A stretch of 64,000 nucleotides of DNA from contig JAEOSU010000038.1 of assembly GCA_016840165.1 (NCBI GenBank), positions 25,816 through 89,815 on the forward strand, read 5' to 3'. Below are positions 8,363 through 15,995 of the stretch, one piece after another (the first letter of the stretch is position 1; every line of letters starts with the position of its first letter). Made by a program: the position numbers and the translations under genes. Below the pieces are notes generated by a model, which was given only the letters and a program-made list of their open reading frames with translations, was not told the DNA's origin and ran no database searches. The DNA is from Promethearchaeota archaeon (GTDB lineage: Archaea; Asgardarchaeota; Lokiarchaeia; Sigyniarchaeales; SOKP01).

Positions 8363-9253
8363 TTAAAGTAAGCTTCCTTTCGCAATAAGATAAACGTTTC
8401 CTCCTACCATGATATAGAATTTATTTTCCTTTTTATCAGCTCTAAGAAGAAGTAGTGAGTTTCTACCTATTTCATATCCTTGTTCCACTTTAATATCGAT
8501 ACTAGGTTTCCCAAAATATTCATGCCTTACCAAATAAGCAGCAAGGCATCCGGCAGCAGAACCAGTAGCAGGGTCTTCAGGAACTCCATAATAATCCGCG
8601 AAAAATCTAACATTAAGATCATTATTTTTATTATATGTTTCTGGACAAAATATCAGTATTGTTTTAGCTTCAATATTTTGAATTAATCTTTCATAGGGCT
8701 CAGTATTTATTTTGGCTCGTTTGACTGCATCTAAGGTTTTAAGAGGAACGATAATCGTCGGTACTCCGGTTGAAACTTCTTGAATATTAAATCGAGTATC
8801 AATATCTTCATCTTTAATTCCCAACACTTCAGCAAGGAATTCTGGAGCAAAGAATCCATGGAATGTGGGACTTTTATGTTCCATCCACACCTCATTGATT
8901 ATATCACCCTTGTATTTAAATAATACCGCAATAGATCCGAGCTTAACATTCAATGAAATTGTTTTTACTTTCTCTTTTATGAAAAACTTTTTAAGAATGT
9001 AAGCCGTACCGAGTATTGGATGACCAGCAAAACTTAATTCGGTGGTTGGAGTGAAAATCCTTACATCATAATTCTCAATAGAAGTGATAAATGTGGTTTC
9101 TGAATAGTTCATTTCCTTAGCGATTTTTTGCATCATTGTATCTGAAAGGATATCCTCAGAAATAACTACAGCGAGTTGATTTCCTTCATATTTATATTCC
9201 GCAAATACGTCTACAATATAGAATGTTAGCTCATTAGCTAGGATTTCTTTCAT
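8363..9253 (-). CDS. PhzF-family isomerase
   Basis: A 296-aa cytosolic protein of the PhzF/diaminopimelate-epimerase fold. The N-terminal half has EGNQLAVV, the catalytic-glutamate segment YSETTF (Glu about 52) and the motif RIFTPTTELSFAGHP. The C-terminal half has the family hallmark PEDPATGSAAGCLAAYL. Members isomerise trans-2,3-dihydro-3-hydroxyanthranilate in phenazine producers, but archaeal members stand alone and their substrate is not known. No phenazine genes are nearby, so only the family assignment is safe. Confidence 0.9.
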   Translation of the reverse strand: MKEILANELTFYIVDVFAEYKYEGNQLAVVISEDILSDTMMQKIAKEMNYSETTFITSIENYDVRIFTPTTELSFAGHPILGTAYILKKFFIKEKVKTISLNVKLGSIAVLFKYKGDIINEVWMEHKSPTFHGFFAPEFLAEVLGIKDEDIDTRFNIQEVSTGVPTIIVPLKTLDAVKRAKINTEPYERLIQNIEAKTILIFCPETYNKNNDLNVRFFADYYGVPEDPATGSAAGCLAAYLVRHEYFGKPSIDIKVEQGYEIGRNSLLLLRADKKENKFYIMVGGNVYLIAKGSLL

Positions 9254-9427
9254 TTGTTATCTCACAAATTTTGATATTAATTTACCTAAGTTTAATATAC
9301 ATTTATCCTATTTTAAATATTAAAGTTTGTTATCGTTAATTGCGCCTCTTTTTTTGGAAAAAAAATTTTTTAATTGAAAATATTTAAAAAAGCTTCCTAA
9401 ATAGTCAAAATCACTAAAAAATATTAC

Positions 9428-9437
9428 TTTTATATAG
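9428..9437 (+). promoter_or_regulatory. Putative TATA box for the 238-aa membrane protein gene
   Basis: TTTTATATAG lies about 55 bp before the ATG at 9490, which would give a leader of about 25-30 nt. The rest of the 236-bp spacer (9254-9489) is AT-rich and shows no other clear signal. Confidence 0.4.
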
Positions 9438-9489
9438 ATTTTAAGCTGATATAAAATAATAAAATAATAATATTTCAATTGTGATATAA

Positions 9490-10206
9490 ATGCTTTCCCC
9501 TATTGGTTGGCTTGATGGTCTAACTGCTTTGGCTGTTGTTCTTGCAGGAATAATTTTTGGACTTCTTAGTTTTTATAAGTCAATAAGATTAAAAGCAAAC
9601 CTTCTAAGTGTGACTGGATTAGCTACATTAAGCGTAGGATTTATATTACTGGGGCCTGCTATGGATTTATTAACGATTCTAATCACGGAAGATAATTTAG
9701 AACCCTTTTGGTTATATGGGTTACTTAGCTATAGTTGGACGGCTCCAATTGCAATATTTGGGCTATATATCGGTTCAGAACTCTTACTCCCAAAAAGGAA
9801 ATGGATAATTGTAGCATGTTATACTGGTTTAAGTATTATATTCGAAATAATTTTATTTGGTTTCTCATTAAATAATCCTGAAGTAATATTTCGTTATCCT
9901 GAGATTGATCCAAATGGAACGGAATTACTTAATACGAGTATTAATCCCACATCTATAGCTTTTATATTGATGTTAGTTTTTCTAATTTCTGGTCTCATTT
10001 TCAATGGTTTTGGCTTCTTAAGGAAGAGTCGTCAATCTTCTGGCGAATTAAAAAGAAAGTTCCTTTATCTTTCACTAGGATGGATTTTGTTTATAATCTG
10101 TGGAGCAGTAGACGGATTGGTCGATCCCGGGATATATACTTTCTTTATACGATTTGGCTTGATAATCAGTATAACATTCATGTATCTTGGTGTAAGAGTG
10201 AAGTAA
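9490..10206 (+). CDS. Seven-helix membrane protein, unknown function
   Basis: A 238-aa protein with about seven hydrophobic helices, the first following a short MLSPIGWLDG N-terminus. A hydrophilic loop (about 125-150) separates the helices into a four- and a three-helix part; a charged cytosolic loop SRQSSGELKRKF precedes the last helices. The C-terminal half is similar to the truncated ORF at 5561-6028, so the two are paralogues. The topology resembles membrane sensor modules found ahead of kinases, but no output domain is attached. The function is unknown. Confidence 0.6.
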   Translation: MLSPIGWLDGLTALAVVLAGIIFGLLSFYKSIRLKANLLSVTGLATLSVGFILLGPAMDLLTILITEDNLEPFWLYGLLSYSWTAPIAIFGLYIGSELLLPKRKWIIVACYTGLSIIFEIILFGFSLNNPEVIFRYPEIDPNGTELLNTSINPTSIAFILMLVFLISGLIFNGFGFLRKSRQSSGELKRKFLYLSLGWILFIICGAVDGLVDPGIYTFFIRFGLIISITFMYLGVRVK

Positions 10207-10362
10207 AGATTAAGAAATCTTTAAAAAAATTTTATTTTTTATTAAAAATTCCATTTTTTCATTACTTTTCAGTTTAAGCAAATTTAATAAATTTACATTG
10301 ATATTGTTATTTAATCAAATTGATTTCCAACAGAAGCACATTAGGATTAGGTTAGAAAAGCT

Positions 10363-11787
10363 TTGAGGTTGAAAAAAGAGAATCTTAAAAAGATAAAGAT
10401 CTTATTTCTTCTCGGCGCAATTGTTTCGTTTGTATTATTATCTACATTCTTTATTGTATATACGCTAAATGTTAAAGAAATTTCTGAATTTTATGAAGTT
10501 TCTAGCAATCATTTAGAAATTACTGATATCCATATTAACAATCATTTAGGCATGGGCGATGTTAGCATTGAACAATCAATTAAAAACCCAAATAACGTTT
10601 TTGAAGCAAATTGGAATATAAAATATAAGGGGATTTACATCCCGAGTGAAATAATTATCATCAATTATGAAGTGAATATGTCTATATTTAAGATTAATAT
10701 TTATGGTAATCTTAATGAACAATCTATTGATAGAGATATTGTATATTCGCATCTCTGTTTAAATATTAATCCTGATTATCAAGTTTATCACTTTCATAGT
10801 GATAGCAAAAAAGGTAATATCAAAATAAATACTCGCAATATCAATATAAGTACTATTGAAATTGAATCCAGTTCTGGAGATATTGATGTTCAATTAAATA
10901 ATAGCAATATTCTTGATGATTTTGGTATATCTACTGATTCGGGAATAATTAATTTAGTTTTGGATAATATAAATTTCAGCACTGATTTTTTCAGTATTTC
11001 AGATTCGGGTTATCAATATTTTAATTTTTGGAATCTCAAATTTTCTTCTGGAGCAGAGCTAAGAGCTATATCATCAACAGGTATGATTAAATTAAAATGG
11101 GCAAATCATTACTTAAAATCTCAAAATGTTAATATTGTCTTATATTCTAAGAATAACGTCGAATTTCGCTTCTGGTCCCCTATTCAAATCATGAGATTTG
11201 ACATAACACTAGTTTGTTATGGGTCAGGATCAACCCGTTTCACCGGAGTTCCCACTATTTTTACTGAAATAAGCCCAGATCATTATCAGTCTAAAAATAT
11301 TGGTGATTCTGAAGTAGATATGTTGACTATTAAAGCCATATCTTCTTATGGTGAAGCTTACGTAAGACATATTGATTGCTTCAAAATGAAACGATTTTGT
11401 GATTATGATGATATTAATCCATATGAAGAGGAATTACAAGGAAATTATGAAATACCGAAGAAAGATCATGATATTAACCAAATCGAGCTATTTAACATTA
11501 GATATATCTATTTAAATGAAACTAAAGCCTTAAAACTAAATCTGGATTATCTCCAGAATACTAGTAGTAATATTATCTATTTTAACTGGGATATAAAATA
11601 TATGAGAGGGTCTTCGTATGGGAAAGCTTATCTTAAAATAGATATATCAAATAAAACAGAAGGGAATGAACTAAAAGTTTATATTCGACTTGATTTTGAA
11701 CTAGATCGCATGTTACCTTACATAGTTGAGTCCAACTTCACCGTTCTAATTCATCCTGATTATAGTTTCAATAATTATACTATATGA
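10363..11787 (+). CDS. Membrane-anchored beta-helical surface protein (DUF4097-like), TTG start
   Basis: A 474-aa protein beginning at TTG. A positively charged N-terminus (KKENLKKIK) and one membrane helix (about 12-33) place the rest outside the cell. Residues about 130-270 contain short beta turns of the kind seen in DUF4097-like adhesin/beta-helix domains: IEIESSSGDIDVQL, STDSGIINL, ISSTGMIKL. A second beta-rich region repeats the opening motif: FNWDIKYMRGSSYGKAYL near 400 resembles ANWNIKYKGIYIPSE near 75. No enzymatic residues are recognised. A structural or adhesive envelope role is inferred. Confidence 0.6.
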   Translation: MRLKKENLKKIKILFLLGAIVSFVLLSTFFIVYTLNVKEISEFYEVSSNHLEITDIHINNHLGMGDVSIEQSIKNPNNVFEANWNIKYKGIYIPSEIIIINYEVNMSIFKINIYGNLNEQSIDRDIVYSHLCLNINPDYQVYHFHSDSKKGNIKINTRNINISTIEIESSSGDIDVQLNNSNILDDFGISTDSGIINLVLDNINFSTDFFSISDSGYQYFNFWNLKFSSGAELRAISSTGMIKLKWANHYLKSQNVNIVLYSKNNVEFRFWSPIQIMRFDITLVCYGSGSTRFTGVPTIFTEISPDHYQSKNIGDSEVDMLTIKAISSYGEAYVRHIDCFKMKRFCDYDDINPYEEELQGNYEIPKKDHDINQIELFNIRYIYLNETKALKLNLDYLQNTSSNIIYFNWDIKYMRGSSYGKAYLKIDISNKTEGNELKVYIRLDFELDRMLPYIVESNFTVLIHPDYSFNNYTI

Positions 11788-11808
11788 AATTAAACTTTGT
11801 ATTCAAAG

Positions 11809-12174
11809 CTACAAATAAAGATTTAATTTATCAATATCCTTTTTTATGTGGGATACTCTATGTTCTTGAATTTCCTCATTAGTCATACCTTGAATATCCT
11901 CCTCGATGTTTGGATTCTCCTCTTCATATGCCTCCTCTACCATCATACCATAACGTATCGAAAAAGCTACGAGTTCAGGGATTAGGGAGACCATTGCCTT
12001 AAAGCTGAAGATTCCGCTTAATCTACTTAAAATTTGGATCATCTCAGCAAAAGGATCAACATCCACATCAGGTTTTTTCATAATATCCATAATTCGCTTG
12101 AATAATACCTCATAAAAAAGTTCCAACTCTTCTTTATTTAGTCCGTACTCTTCTTCCTCTTCATTTTCCTCCAT
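11809..12174 (-). CDS. Acidic helical protein, unknown function
   Basis: A 121-aa soluble, very acidic protein, starting with a Glu-rich run (MEENEEEEEYG). The remainder is predicted helical, with a hydrophobic centre (LSRLSGIFSFKAMVSLIPELVAF) and another acidic patch (EEAYEEENPNIEED). It lies about 110 bp downstream of the regulator operon on the same strand and may be its last member. I do not recognise a family. Confidence 0.5.
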   Translation of the reverse strand: MEENEEEEEYGLNKEELELFYEVLFKRIMDIMKKPDVDVDPFAEMIQILSRLSGIFSFKAMVSLIPELVAFSIRYGMMVEEAYEEENPNIEEDIQGMTNEEIQEHRVSHIKKDIDKLNLYL

Positions 12175-12283
12175 TTTAGCATCTCTCTAATTCATTAATG
12201 AATTGAATTTAAAAATATTTTGATATTAAAAATATAGCCTTAATAATATTTAAGAGAAGATGAATTCCTATATCAGTTCTAAT

Positions 12284-12502
12284 TCAACAAAGTGTGAGGA
12301 ATTCTTCTATTAAAATTGATTGATAAAGAGGGTCTCTTTCCTTAAATGGTATATCTTCAGTACCATCATATATATACTCAACTTCATGGTCAGCATGAAA
12401 AGGTTTGACAATTTCAGCGACTAAAGAATGAAAATATGGACCATTTTCTGTTAAATGTTCCAATCGATCCCTAAGATGCTCCTTCAATCGTCCTGAACTC
12501 AT
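12284..12502 (-). CDS. Small protein paralogous to the 58-aa ORF upstream
   Basis: A 72-aa protein with a helical N-terminal half (GRLKEHLRDRLEHL) and the C-terminal motif YIYDGTEDIPFKERDPLY. The upstream gene carries DIYDGTELIRFNSRHPIF, so the two share a C-terminal module of about 30 residues. It is the third gene of a compact same-strand set, 20 bp after its paralogue. Function unknown. Confidence 0.55.
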   Translation of the reverse strand: MSSGRLKEHLRDRLEHLTENGPYFHSLVAEIVKPFHADHEVEYIYDGTEDIPFKERDPLYQSILIEEFLTLC

Positions 12503-12522
12503 TTTCTTACTCGATCCTGTTA

Positions 12523-12699
12523 TTATTTTTGACTAATTCTTTTATGGTACGTTCGAATAACATCTTCGAATTCTAATTTCATTAAGGCTTTAAAAATAGG
12601 GTGGCGACTGTTAAATCGAATTAACTCTGTCCCATCATAAATATCAGGTTTTTTTATCTTATTTTGAGAGTTATCATTAAATTTGTGCTGAACAATCAT
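12523..12699 (-). CDS. 58-aa small protein, missing from the ORF track
   Basis: Read from the minus strand: ATG at 12699 to TAA at 12523, giving MIVQHKFNDNS ... YHKRISQK. It falls just below the 60-aa limit of the track. The core DIYDGTELIRFNSRHPIF matches the motif in the 72-aa neighbour, which supports real coding. It starts 4 bp after the stop of the RHH/wHTH regulator gene and ends 20 bp before the 72-aa gene, so the three are probably one transcript. Function unknown. Confidence 0.6.
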   Translation of the reverse strand: MIVQHKFNDNSQNKIKKPDIYDGTELIRFNSRHPIFKALMKLEFEDVIRTYHKRISQK

Positions 12700-12703
12700 T
12701 ATC

Positions 12704-13147
12704 TTATTCTTTGTATATCCTATCCCCTTTATATTTTAAATTCAAGCCCGATTTTTGAATCTTATCTCCTTGTGTAAAGAGTAAATACTTAACAGCCTTA
12801 ACATTAATTTTTAAATGTTCGGCCAAATCTTTTAAACTAATGTCATCGACCAATTGAAAAACCTGAGGTAATTTATCAATAATTTCTTTGATGTTACCTA
12901 TCATTGACGCCAAAGCTATTTCTTGAGTGATAATTTTCACATCAACTCCATAATTATCTTTTAATTTCTCGGAGTTATTTTCGATCCAATCATGGATTAC
13001 TAATCTTGTAGCTTCTGATAAGGGAATATTTCTATTATTAGACATATTGCTAATAACATTGTAATCGAATTCATCCAAACTCACTGTAATTCTGTCCATT
13101 TTTGGTTTCTTCCGTTCGTTCTCCTCATTACCACTATTTGATGACAT
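12704..13147 (-). CDS. Ribbon-helix-helix-like transcriptional regulator with C-terminal HTH-like region
   Basis: A 147-aa protein. After a charged leader, residues about 18-55 read MDRITVSLDEFDYNVI ... IPLSEATRLVIHDWI: a beta strand followed by two helices, as in ribbon-helix-helix (CopG/MetJ-like) DNA-binding domains. Residues about 105-135, ISLKDLAEHLKINVKAVKYLL, look like a second helix-turn-helix. It heads a tight operon with two small paralogous proteins. The divergent spacer to the 216-aa gene carries two palindromes that are plausible binding sites for autoregulation. The fold is inferred from sequence pattern only. Confidence 0.65.
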   Translation of the reverse strand: MSSNSGNEENERKKPKMDRITVSLDEFDYNVISNMSNNRNIPLSEATRLVIHDWIENNSEKLKDNYGVDVKIITQEIALASMIGNIKEIIDKLPQVFQLVDDISLKDLAEHLKINVKAVKYLLFTQGDKIQKSGLNLKYKGDRIYKE

Positions 13148-13216
13148 TTTTAGATCGACAAAAATACAGAGTTACTTAGGAGAAGATCATTAGAGTATTT
13201 AAACGTTTGCATAAGG

Positions 13217-13231
13217 GATCATAAGATGATC
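13217..13231. promoter_or_regulatory. Palindrome in the divergent spacer (operator candidate)
   Basis: GATCAT-AAG-ATGATC is a perfect inverted repeat with 6-bp arms and a 3-bp centre. It lies between the start codons of the RHH-like regulator (13147, minus) and the 216-aa gene (13325, plus). The size fits a dimer-binding operator. Confidence 0.4.
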
Positions 13232-13267
13232 ACGGAGTGCAACATTTAAATATAAGTTATGTCATAT

Positions 13268-13286
13268 TGATATTATATTAATATCA
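13268..13286. promoter_or_regulatory. Second palindrome in the divergent spacer (operator candidate)
   Basis: TGATATTA-TAT-TAATATCA is a perfect inverted repeat with 8-bp arms around a 3-bp centre, just downstream of a TATA-like ATTTAAATATAAG (about 13244-13256) for the plus-strand gene. A repressor bound here would block that promoter. Confidence 0.45.
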
Positions 13287-13324
13287 TCCATATATCACTT
13301 GGTCAAAAAAGAAAGAAAATATGC

Positions 13325-13975
13325 GTGATTGAGATGCTTGAACTTTATTCTCCGAATTTTGAATTATTAAATACTAAAGAGCGGGTTACAATGGATTTAA
13401 TTAAACAAGGAAAGGAATATTTGGAGCAGTTTGATGTAAATCCGGACTTAATGTTGGATACATACTCATTAGTATATAGATATTTAAGAAAAACAGGTAA
13501 AATCCCACACAATCTCTACAAATTTTTCATAGCGGCATATTACATAGTATCCCGCCATCCTTTTGCGTTTCCTGCCCACCAATCGAAAGCTGAATTTAGT
13601 AATCAATTCGATCTTCCTGTAAGCTCACTTGAGTATAGTGTTGGCAAAATTACTACAACTTTTAATTATATTTGTATCTTAGATGATATGAATTATCCAT
13701 ACTTCATTGATCCTAAACGTGATTTAAGTTTAAAATTCATAAAATCTATAGTAAGATCGAAAGTAGATAAGAAAATGATGCAGTTTTTGCTATATGAAAA
13801 GCCAATCAATTCTCAAATTCTTACTGAAGAGTTAGTTTCTGAGATACTTTTTGAACACAAAGCTTTTCCTGATGAACTGATGCGTCAATTATATGAGATT
13901 GTTTTTGAGTTAGTGGAAAATGAATTCAAAGATTATAATGAGTACGTTTCGCTACAAAAGAAAGTTTTTATTTAA
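13325..13975 (+). CDS. Cyclin-fold-like helical protein, unknown function
   Basis: A 216-aa, all-helical soluble protein starting at GTG (an ATG lies three codons in). The central part (residues about 50-115) resembles one cyclin/TFB-type repeat: a helix with KFFIAAYYIVSRH, then SKAEFSNQFDLPVSSLEYSVGKI, where a small HTH-like element would sit. Plain TFB features (N-terminal zinc ribbon, second repeat) are absent. Divergently transcribed from the RHH-like regulator operon. A regulatory or adaptor role is possible, with low certainty. Confidence 0.5.
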   Translation: MIEMLELYSPNFELLNTKERVTMDLIKQGKEYLEQFDVNPDLMLDTYSLVYRYLRKTGKIPHNLYKFFIAAYYIVSRHPFAFPAHQSKAEFSNQFDLPVSSLEYSVGKITTTFNYICILDDMNYPYFIDPKRDLSLKFIKSIVRSKVDKKMMQFLLYEKPINSQILTEELVSEILFEHKAFPDELMRQLYEIVFELVENEFKDYNEYVSLQKKVFI

Positions 13976-14064
13976 TTATTTAACTTCTTTTTTCTACTAT
14001 TTCTATCTCTCAAATTTTTAAAATTAGTCTTATAAAAGAAAAAAATAAGAAAAGAATCTCTAAA

Positions 14065-15048
14065 TTAAAGTCTTATGAGATGTATGAAGAGATTAGAAAA
14101 TCGATCAAATATAATTCTTTCTCGATATTTGGACGATAAAGCAATATCATAATTGAAAGCTTTAAGTTCTTTTTCATAATTGTTATCCCATTCGTGAAGT
14201 GCCAAGATAACATTAAGTACTTGCTTTTGTAAATTCACAGGAACGGAGAATTCATGAAAATGTAAGAAAGGGCTAACTTTATTTATTTTATTTGCATTTC
14301 GAGGGAGCCATCTAAATTCACTAATTTTTGAATGAGCATTTTTTCCAGGTTTATTGAACCGAGAGCATAACCGATTAGTAGAAAGAGTTATTCCAAGAAG
14401 TTCAGGAGAATGATATCTTTTCTTTCTAAGTGAAAAGTGAAAATCAAACAAGATATAAATATTTTCTTTAATCTTTATTACATATTTATCATTTACACCA
14501 ATCCAGATGATGGGTAGTACTAAGCTAAAGATAAGGTAACCAATCATTAGATTTCGAACAACAATACTATAAATACTATTATCAAAAACGAAAACCTCTA
14601 AATCAGTATAAATCATAAAAACAACAGATAGACTATTTAATAATACAAATAAGAGCCCACTGGTATACTTCTTTTGAAATTCATACCCCATATAATTTAA
14701 TTCTTCTTTAATGTAATTTATCAGGGATGGTGTAAATTTTACTCGAAGATGGTTTATTAAATAGAAAATTAAAAAGATCGAAGCGCTAAATAAAACCCAT
14801 CCAATTGTTAAATTTAAATTAATAGAATATGGGCGATAATTTGCAATTTGAAGATAGTTGAGAAATACTATTCTTGGTTGTAAATCTAGGATTACGTACC
14901 CAATTAAAATTAATAAAATTAAGCTAATTAAGCCACTTGCCTTTATTGATTTGATCAAGAACTCTCTTTTGAGTAATCTAATTGATTTTGAAATATTCTT
15001 CTCATCTTCAAAATTTAAATCTGAATTTTTCTTGAAAAAACGTTTCAT
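14065..15048 (-). CDS. Four-helix membrane protein with cytosolic C-terminal domain
   Basis: The track begins at 15102, but I prefer ATG at 15048: it is preceded by GGTTGGAGGA and overlaps the upstream stop as ATGA, a typical coupled start. The protein is then about 327 aa. Two hydrophobic pairs (about residues 35-105 and 130-190) flank a loop, followed by a basic cytosolic tail of about 130 residues (FHFSLRKKRYHS, LHFHEFSVP). No known family is recognised. It is translationally coupled to the winged-helix-like gene upstream, suggesting the two act together. Confidence 0.55.
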   Translation of the reverse strand: MKRFFKKNSDLNFEDEKNISKSIRLLKREFLIKSIKASGLISLILLILIGYVILDLQPRIVFLNYLQIANYRPYSINLNLTIGWVLFSASIFLIFYLINHLRVKFTPSLINYIKEELNYMGYEFQKKYTSGLLFVLLNSLSVVFMIYTDLEVFVFDNSIYSIVVRNLMIGYLIFSLVLPIIWIGVNDKYVIKIKENIYILFDFHFSLRKKRYHSPELLGITLSTNRLCSRFNKPGKNAHSKISEFRWLPRNANKINKVSPFLHFHEFSVPVNLQKQVLNVILALHEWDNNYEKELKAFNYDIALSSKYRERIIFDRFSNLFIHLIRL

Positions 15049-15509
15049 TCCTCCAACCTCCATCCTTTTGTTTTTTTTAAACCTTCTAGCGGAGTTTCCC
15101 AATAACTCTGGACGATTTCTCTAAATAGAGTCAAATCTGGGTTATCATCCTCATTTAATTTTATAATATGAAATTTTGAAGTTTTCTTCTCGATGGTGAT
15201 ATAATTTTCATTTTCTAAGTATTCAAAGGCATGCCATAATTTGTCTAATCTATCGATATTTAAACTGTTCTTTATATCGGTTTTATTTACTACGGCATCC
15301 GGTGTAGTTAATTTCGCGATACTCATCATTACTTGACCTCCTCTTAAAGAGGCAATATTCGTTAATTTGTCAAAAATTATACAAACTTTTTCCATGAACG
15401 AATTAAGTTCATTATAAAAGTCTAATTTGGTGGTACCATTTAGCTCCAGTTTTTTTTTGAAATCATCTAATTCGTATTTTTTTACAAAATCTTGAAATAA
15501 ATTAATCAT
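15045..15509 (-). CDS. Winged-helix-like protein coupled to a membrane protein gene
   Basis: A 154-aa soluble protein. The first 60 residues are predicted helical; the second half looks like a winged helix: KTDIKNSLNIDRLDKLWHAFEYLENENYITIEKK, with the typical helix-turn-helix then beta-hairpin. The stop overlaps the next ATG (ATGA). Pairing of a DNA-binding-like protein with a membrane protein suggests signalling from the membrane, but this is inference. Confidence 0.55.
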   Translation of the reverse strand: MINLFQDFVKKYELDDFKKKLELNGTTKLDFYNELNSFMEKVCIIFDKLTNIASLRGGQVMMSIAKLTTPDAVVNKTDIKNSLNIDRLDKLWHAFEYLENENYITIEKKTSKFHIIKLNEDDNPDLTLFREIVQSYWETPLEGLKKTKGWRLEE

Positions 15510-15624
15510 TATGATTAACTAATAGTTAAGCTTTTATAAAAAAAATACTACTATTTGAAATATTTTATTCTCACTTTAATAGTAGTCTGTCTAATTGTGT
15601 GTTAAGCTTCACAGTTTATGCGTC

Positions 15625-15651
15625 TTCTTATACGGATAATCCGTATAAGAA
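15625..15651. repeat. 27-bp near-perfect palindrome
   Basis: TTCTTATACGGAT-A-ATCCGTATAAGAA has 13-bp perfect arms around a single base. It is far longer than expected by chance and, unlike its surroundings, contains two CGG/CCG cores. It sits in the 480-bp region between the wHTH/membrane operon and the TrmJ gene. It could be an operator, a cruciform-forming site or a relic of a mobile element end. Confidence 0.6.
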
Positions 15652-15680
15652 TACAGTTTTTTCTTAATTCAATACGAATC

Positions 15681-15824
15681 ATGCTCATTATCACTTATAT
15701 AAGGGATCATCTAACTACTAAACAATATTGTAGAAAATTTGGATGTCTCTCTAAAAGTAAAAAATGGTGCGATAAACTATTACAGAAAAAGTTTTGTTTA
15801 AGACGTTTGAGCAAATCTGTTTAG
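15681..15824 (+). pseudogene. N-terminal part of a frameshifted small HTH-like gene
   Basis: From ATG 15681 the frame reads MLIITYIRDHLTTKQYCRKFG ... and stops at 15824. LTTKQYCRKFGCLSKSKKW resembles ISTASEWCKAMGYMHRGSL in the next frame (15794-15991). The two look like halves of one protein with repeated HTH-like modules, separated by a -1 shift near 15795-15820. The earlier track start at 15618 runs through the palindrome and is unlikely. Confidence 0.35.
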
Positions 15825-15991
15825 ATAAACTAAAAGAAATAGGAATATCTACTGCCTCAGAATGGTGTAAGGCCATGGGCTACATGCATCGCGGGTCACT
15901 TGCAAAAATTATCAGAAGGATCAAGCAAAACTCTCCGGAAAAACTCAAGATATATAATGGCAAAAAGCCAAGACGATATGAAGCAGTATAA
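15794..15991 (+). CDS. Small HTH-like basic protein, possibly C-terminal half of a frameshifted gene
   Basis: A 65-aa basic protein starting at TTG. It has an HTH-like pattern (ISTASEWCKAMGYMHRGSLAKIIRRI) and a basic tail (NGKKPRRYEAV). The similarity of its core to the preceding frame suggests the original gene spanned both. It converges on the TrmJ-like gene with only 4 bp between stops. Function unknown; DNA binding is likely. Confidence 0.45.
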   Translation: MFKTFEQICLDKLKEIGISTASEWCKAMGYMHRGSLAKIIRRIKQNSPEKLKIYNGKKPRRYEAV

Positions 15992-15995
15992 ATCT

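Noticed and set aside
8363-9253. Phenazine biosynthesis gene cluster
   Set aside because: Only a PhzF-family protein is present; no other phz genes are nearby, and the family is common outside phenazine producers.
15618-15680. Track start of the 68-aa ORF
   Set aside because: This part runs through the 27-bp palindrome and encodes an Arg/Ile repeat; the similarity to the downstream module begins later, so ATG 15681 is preferred.
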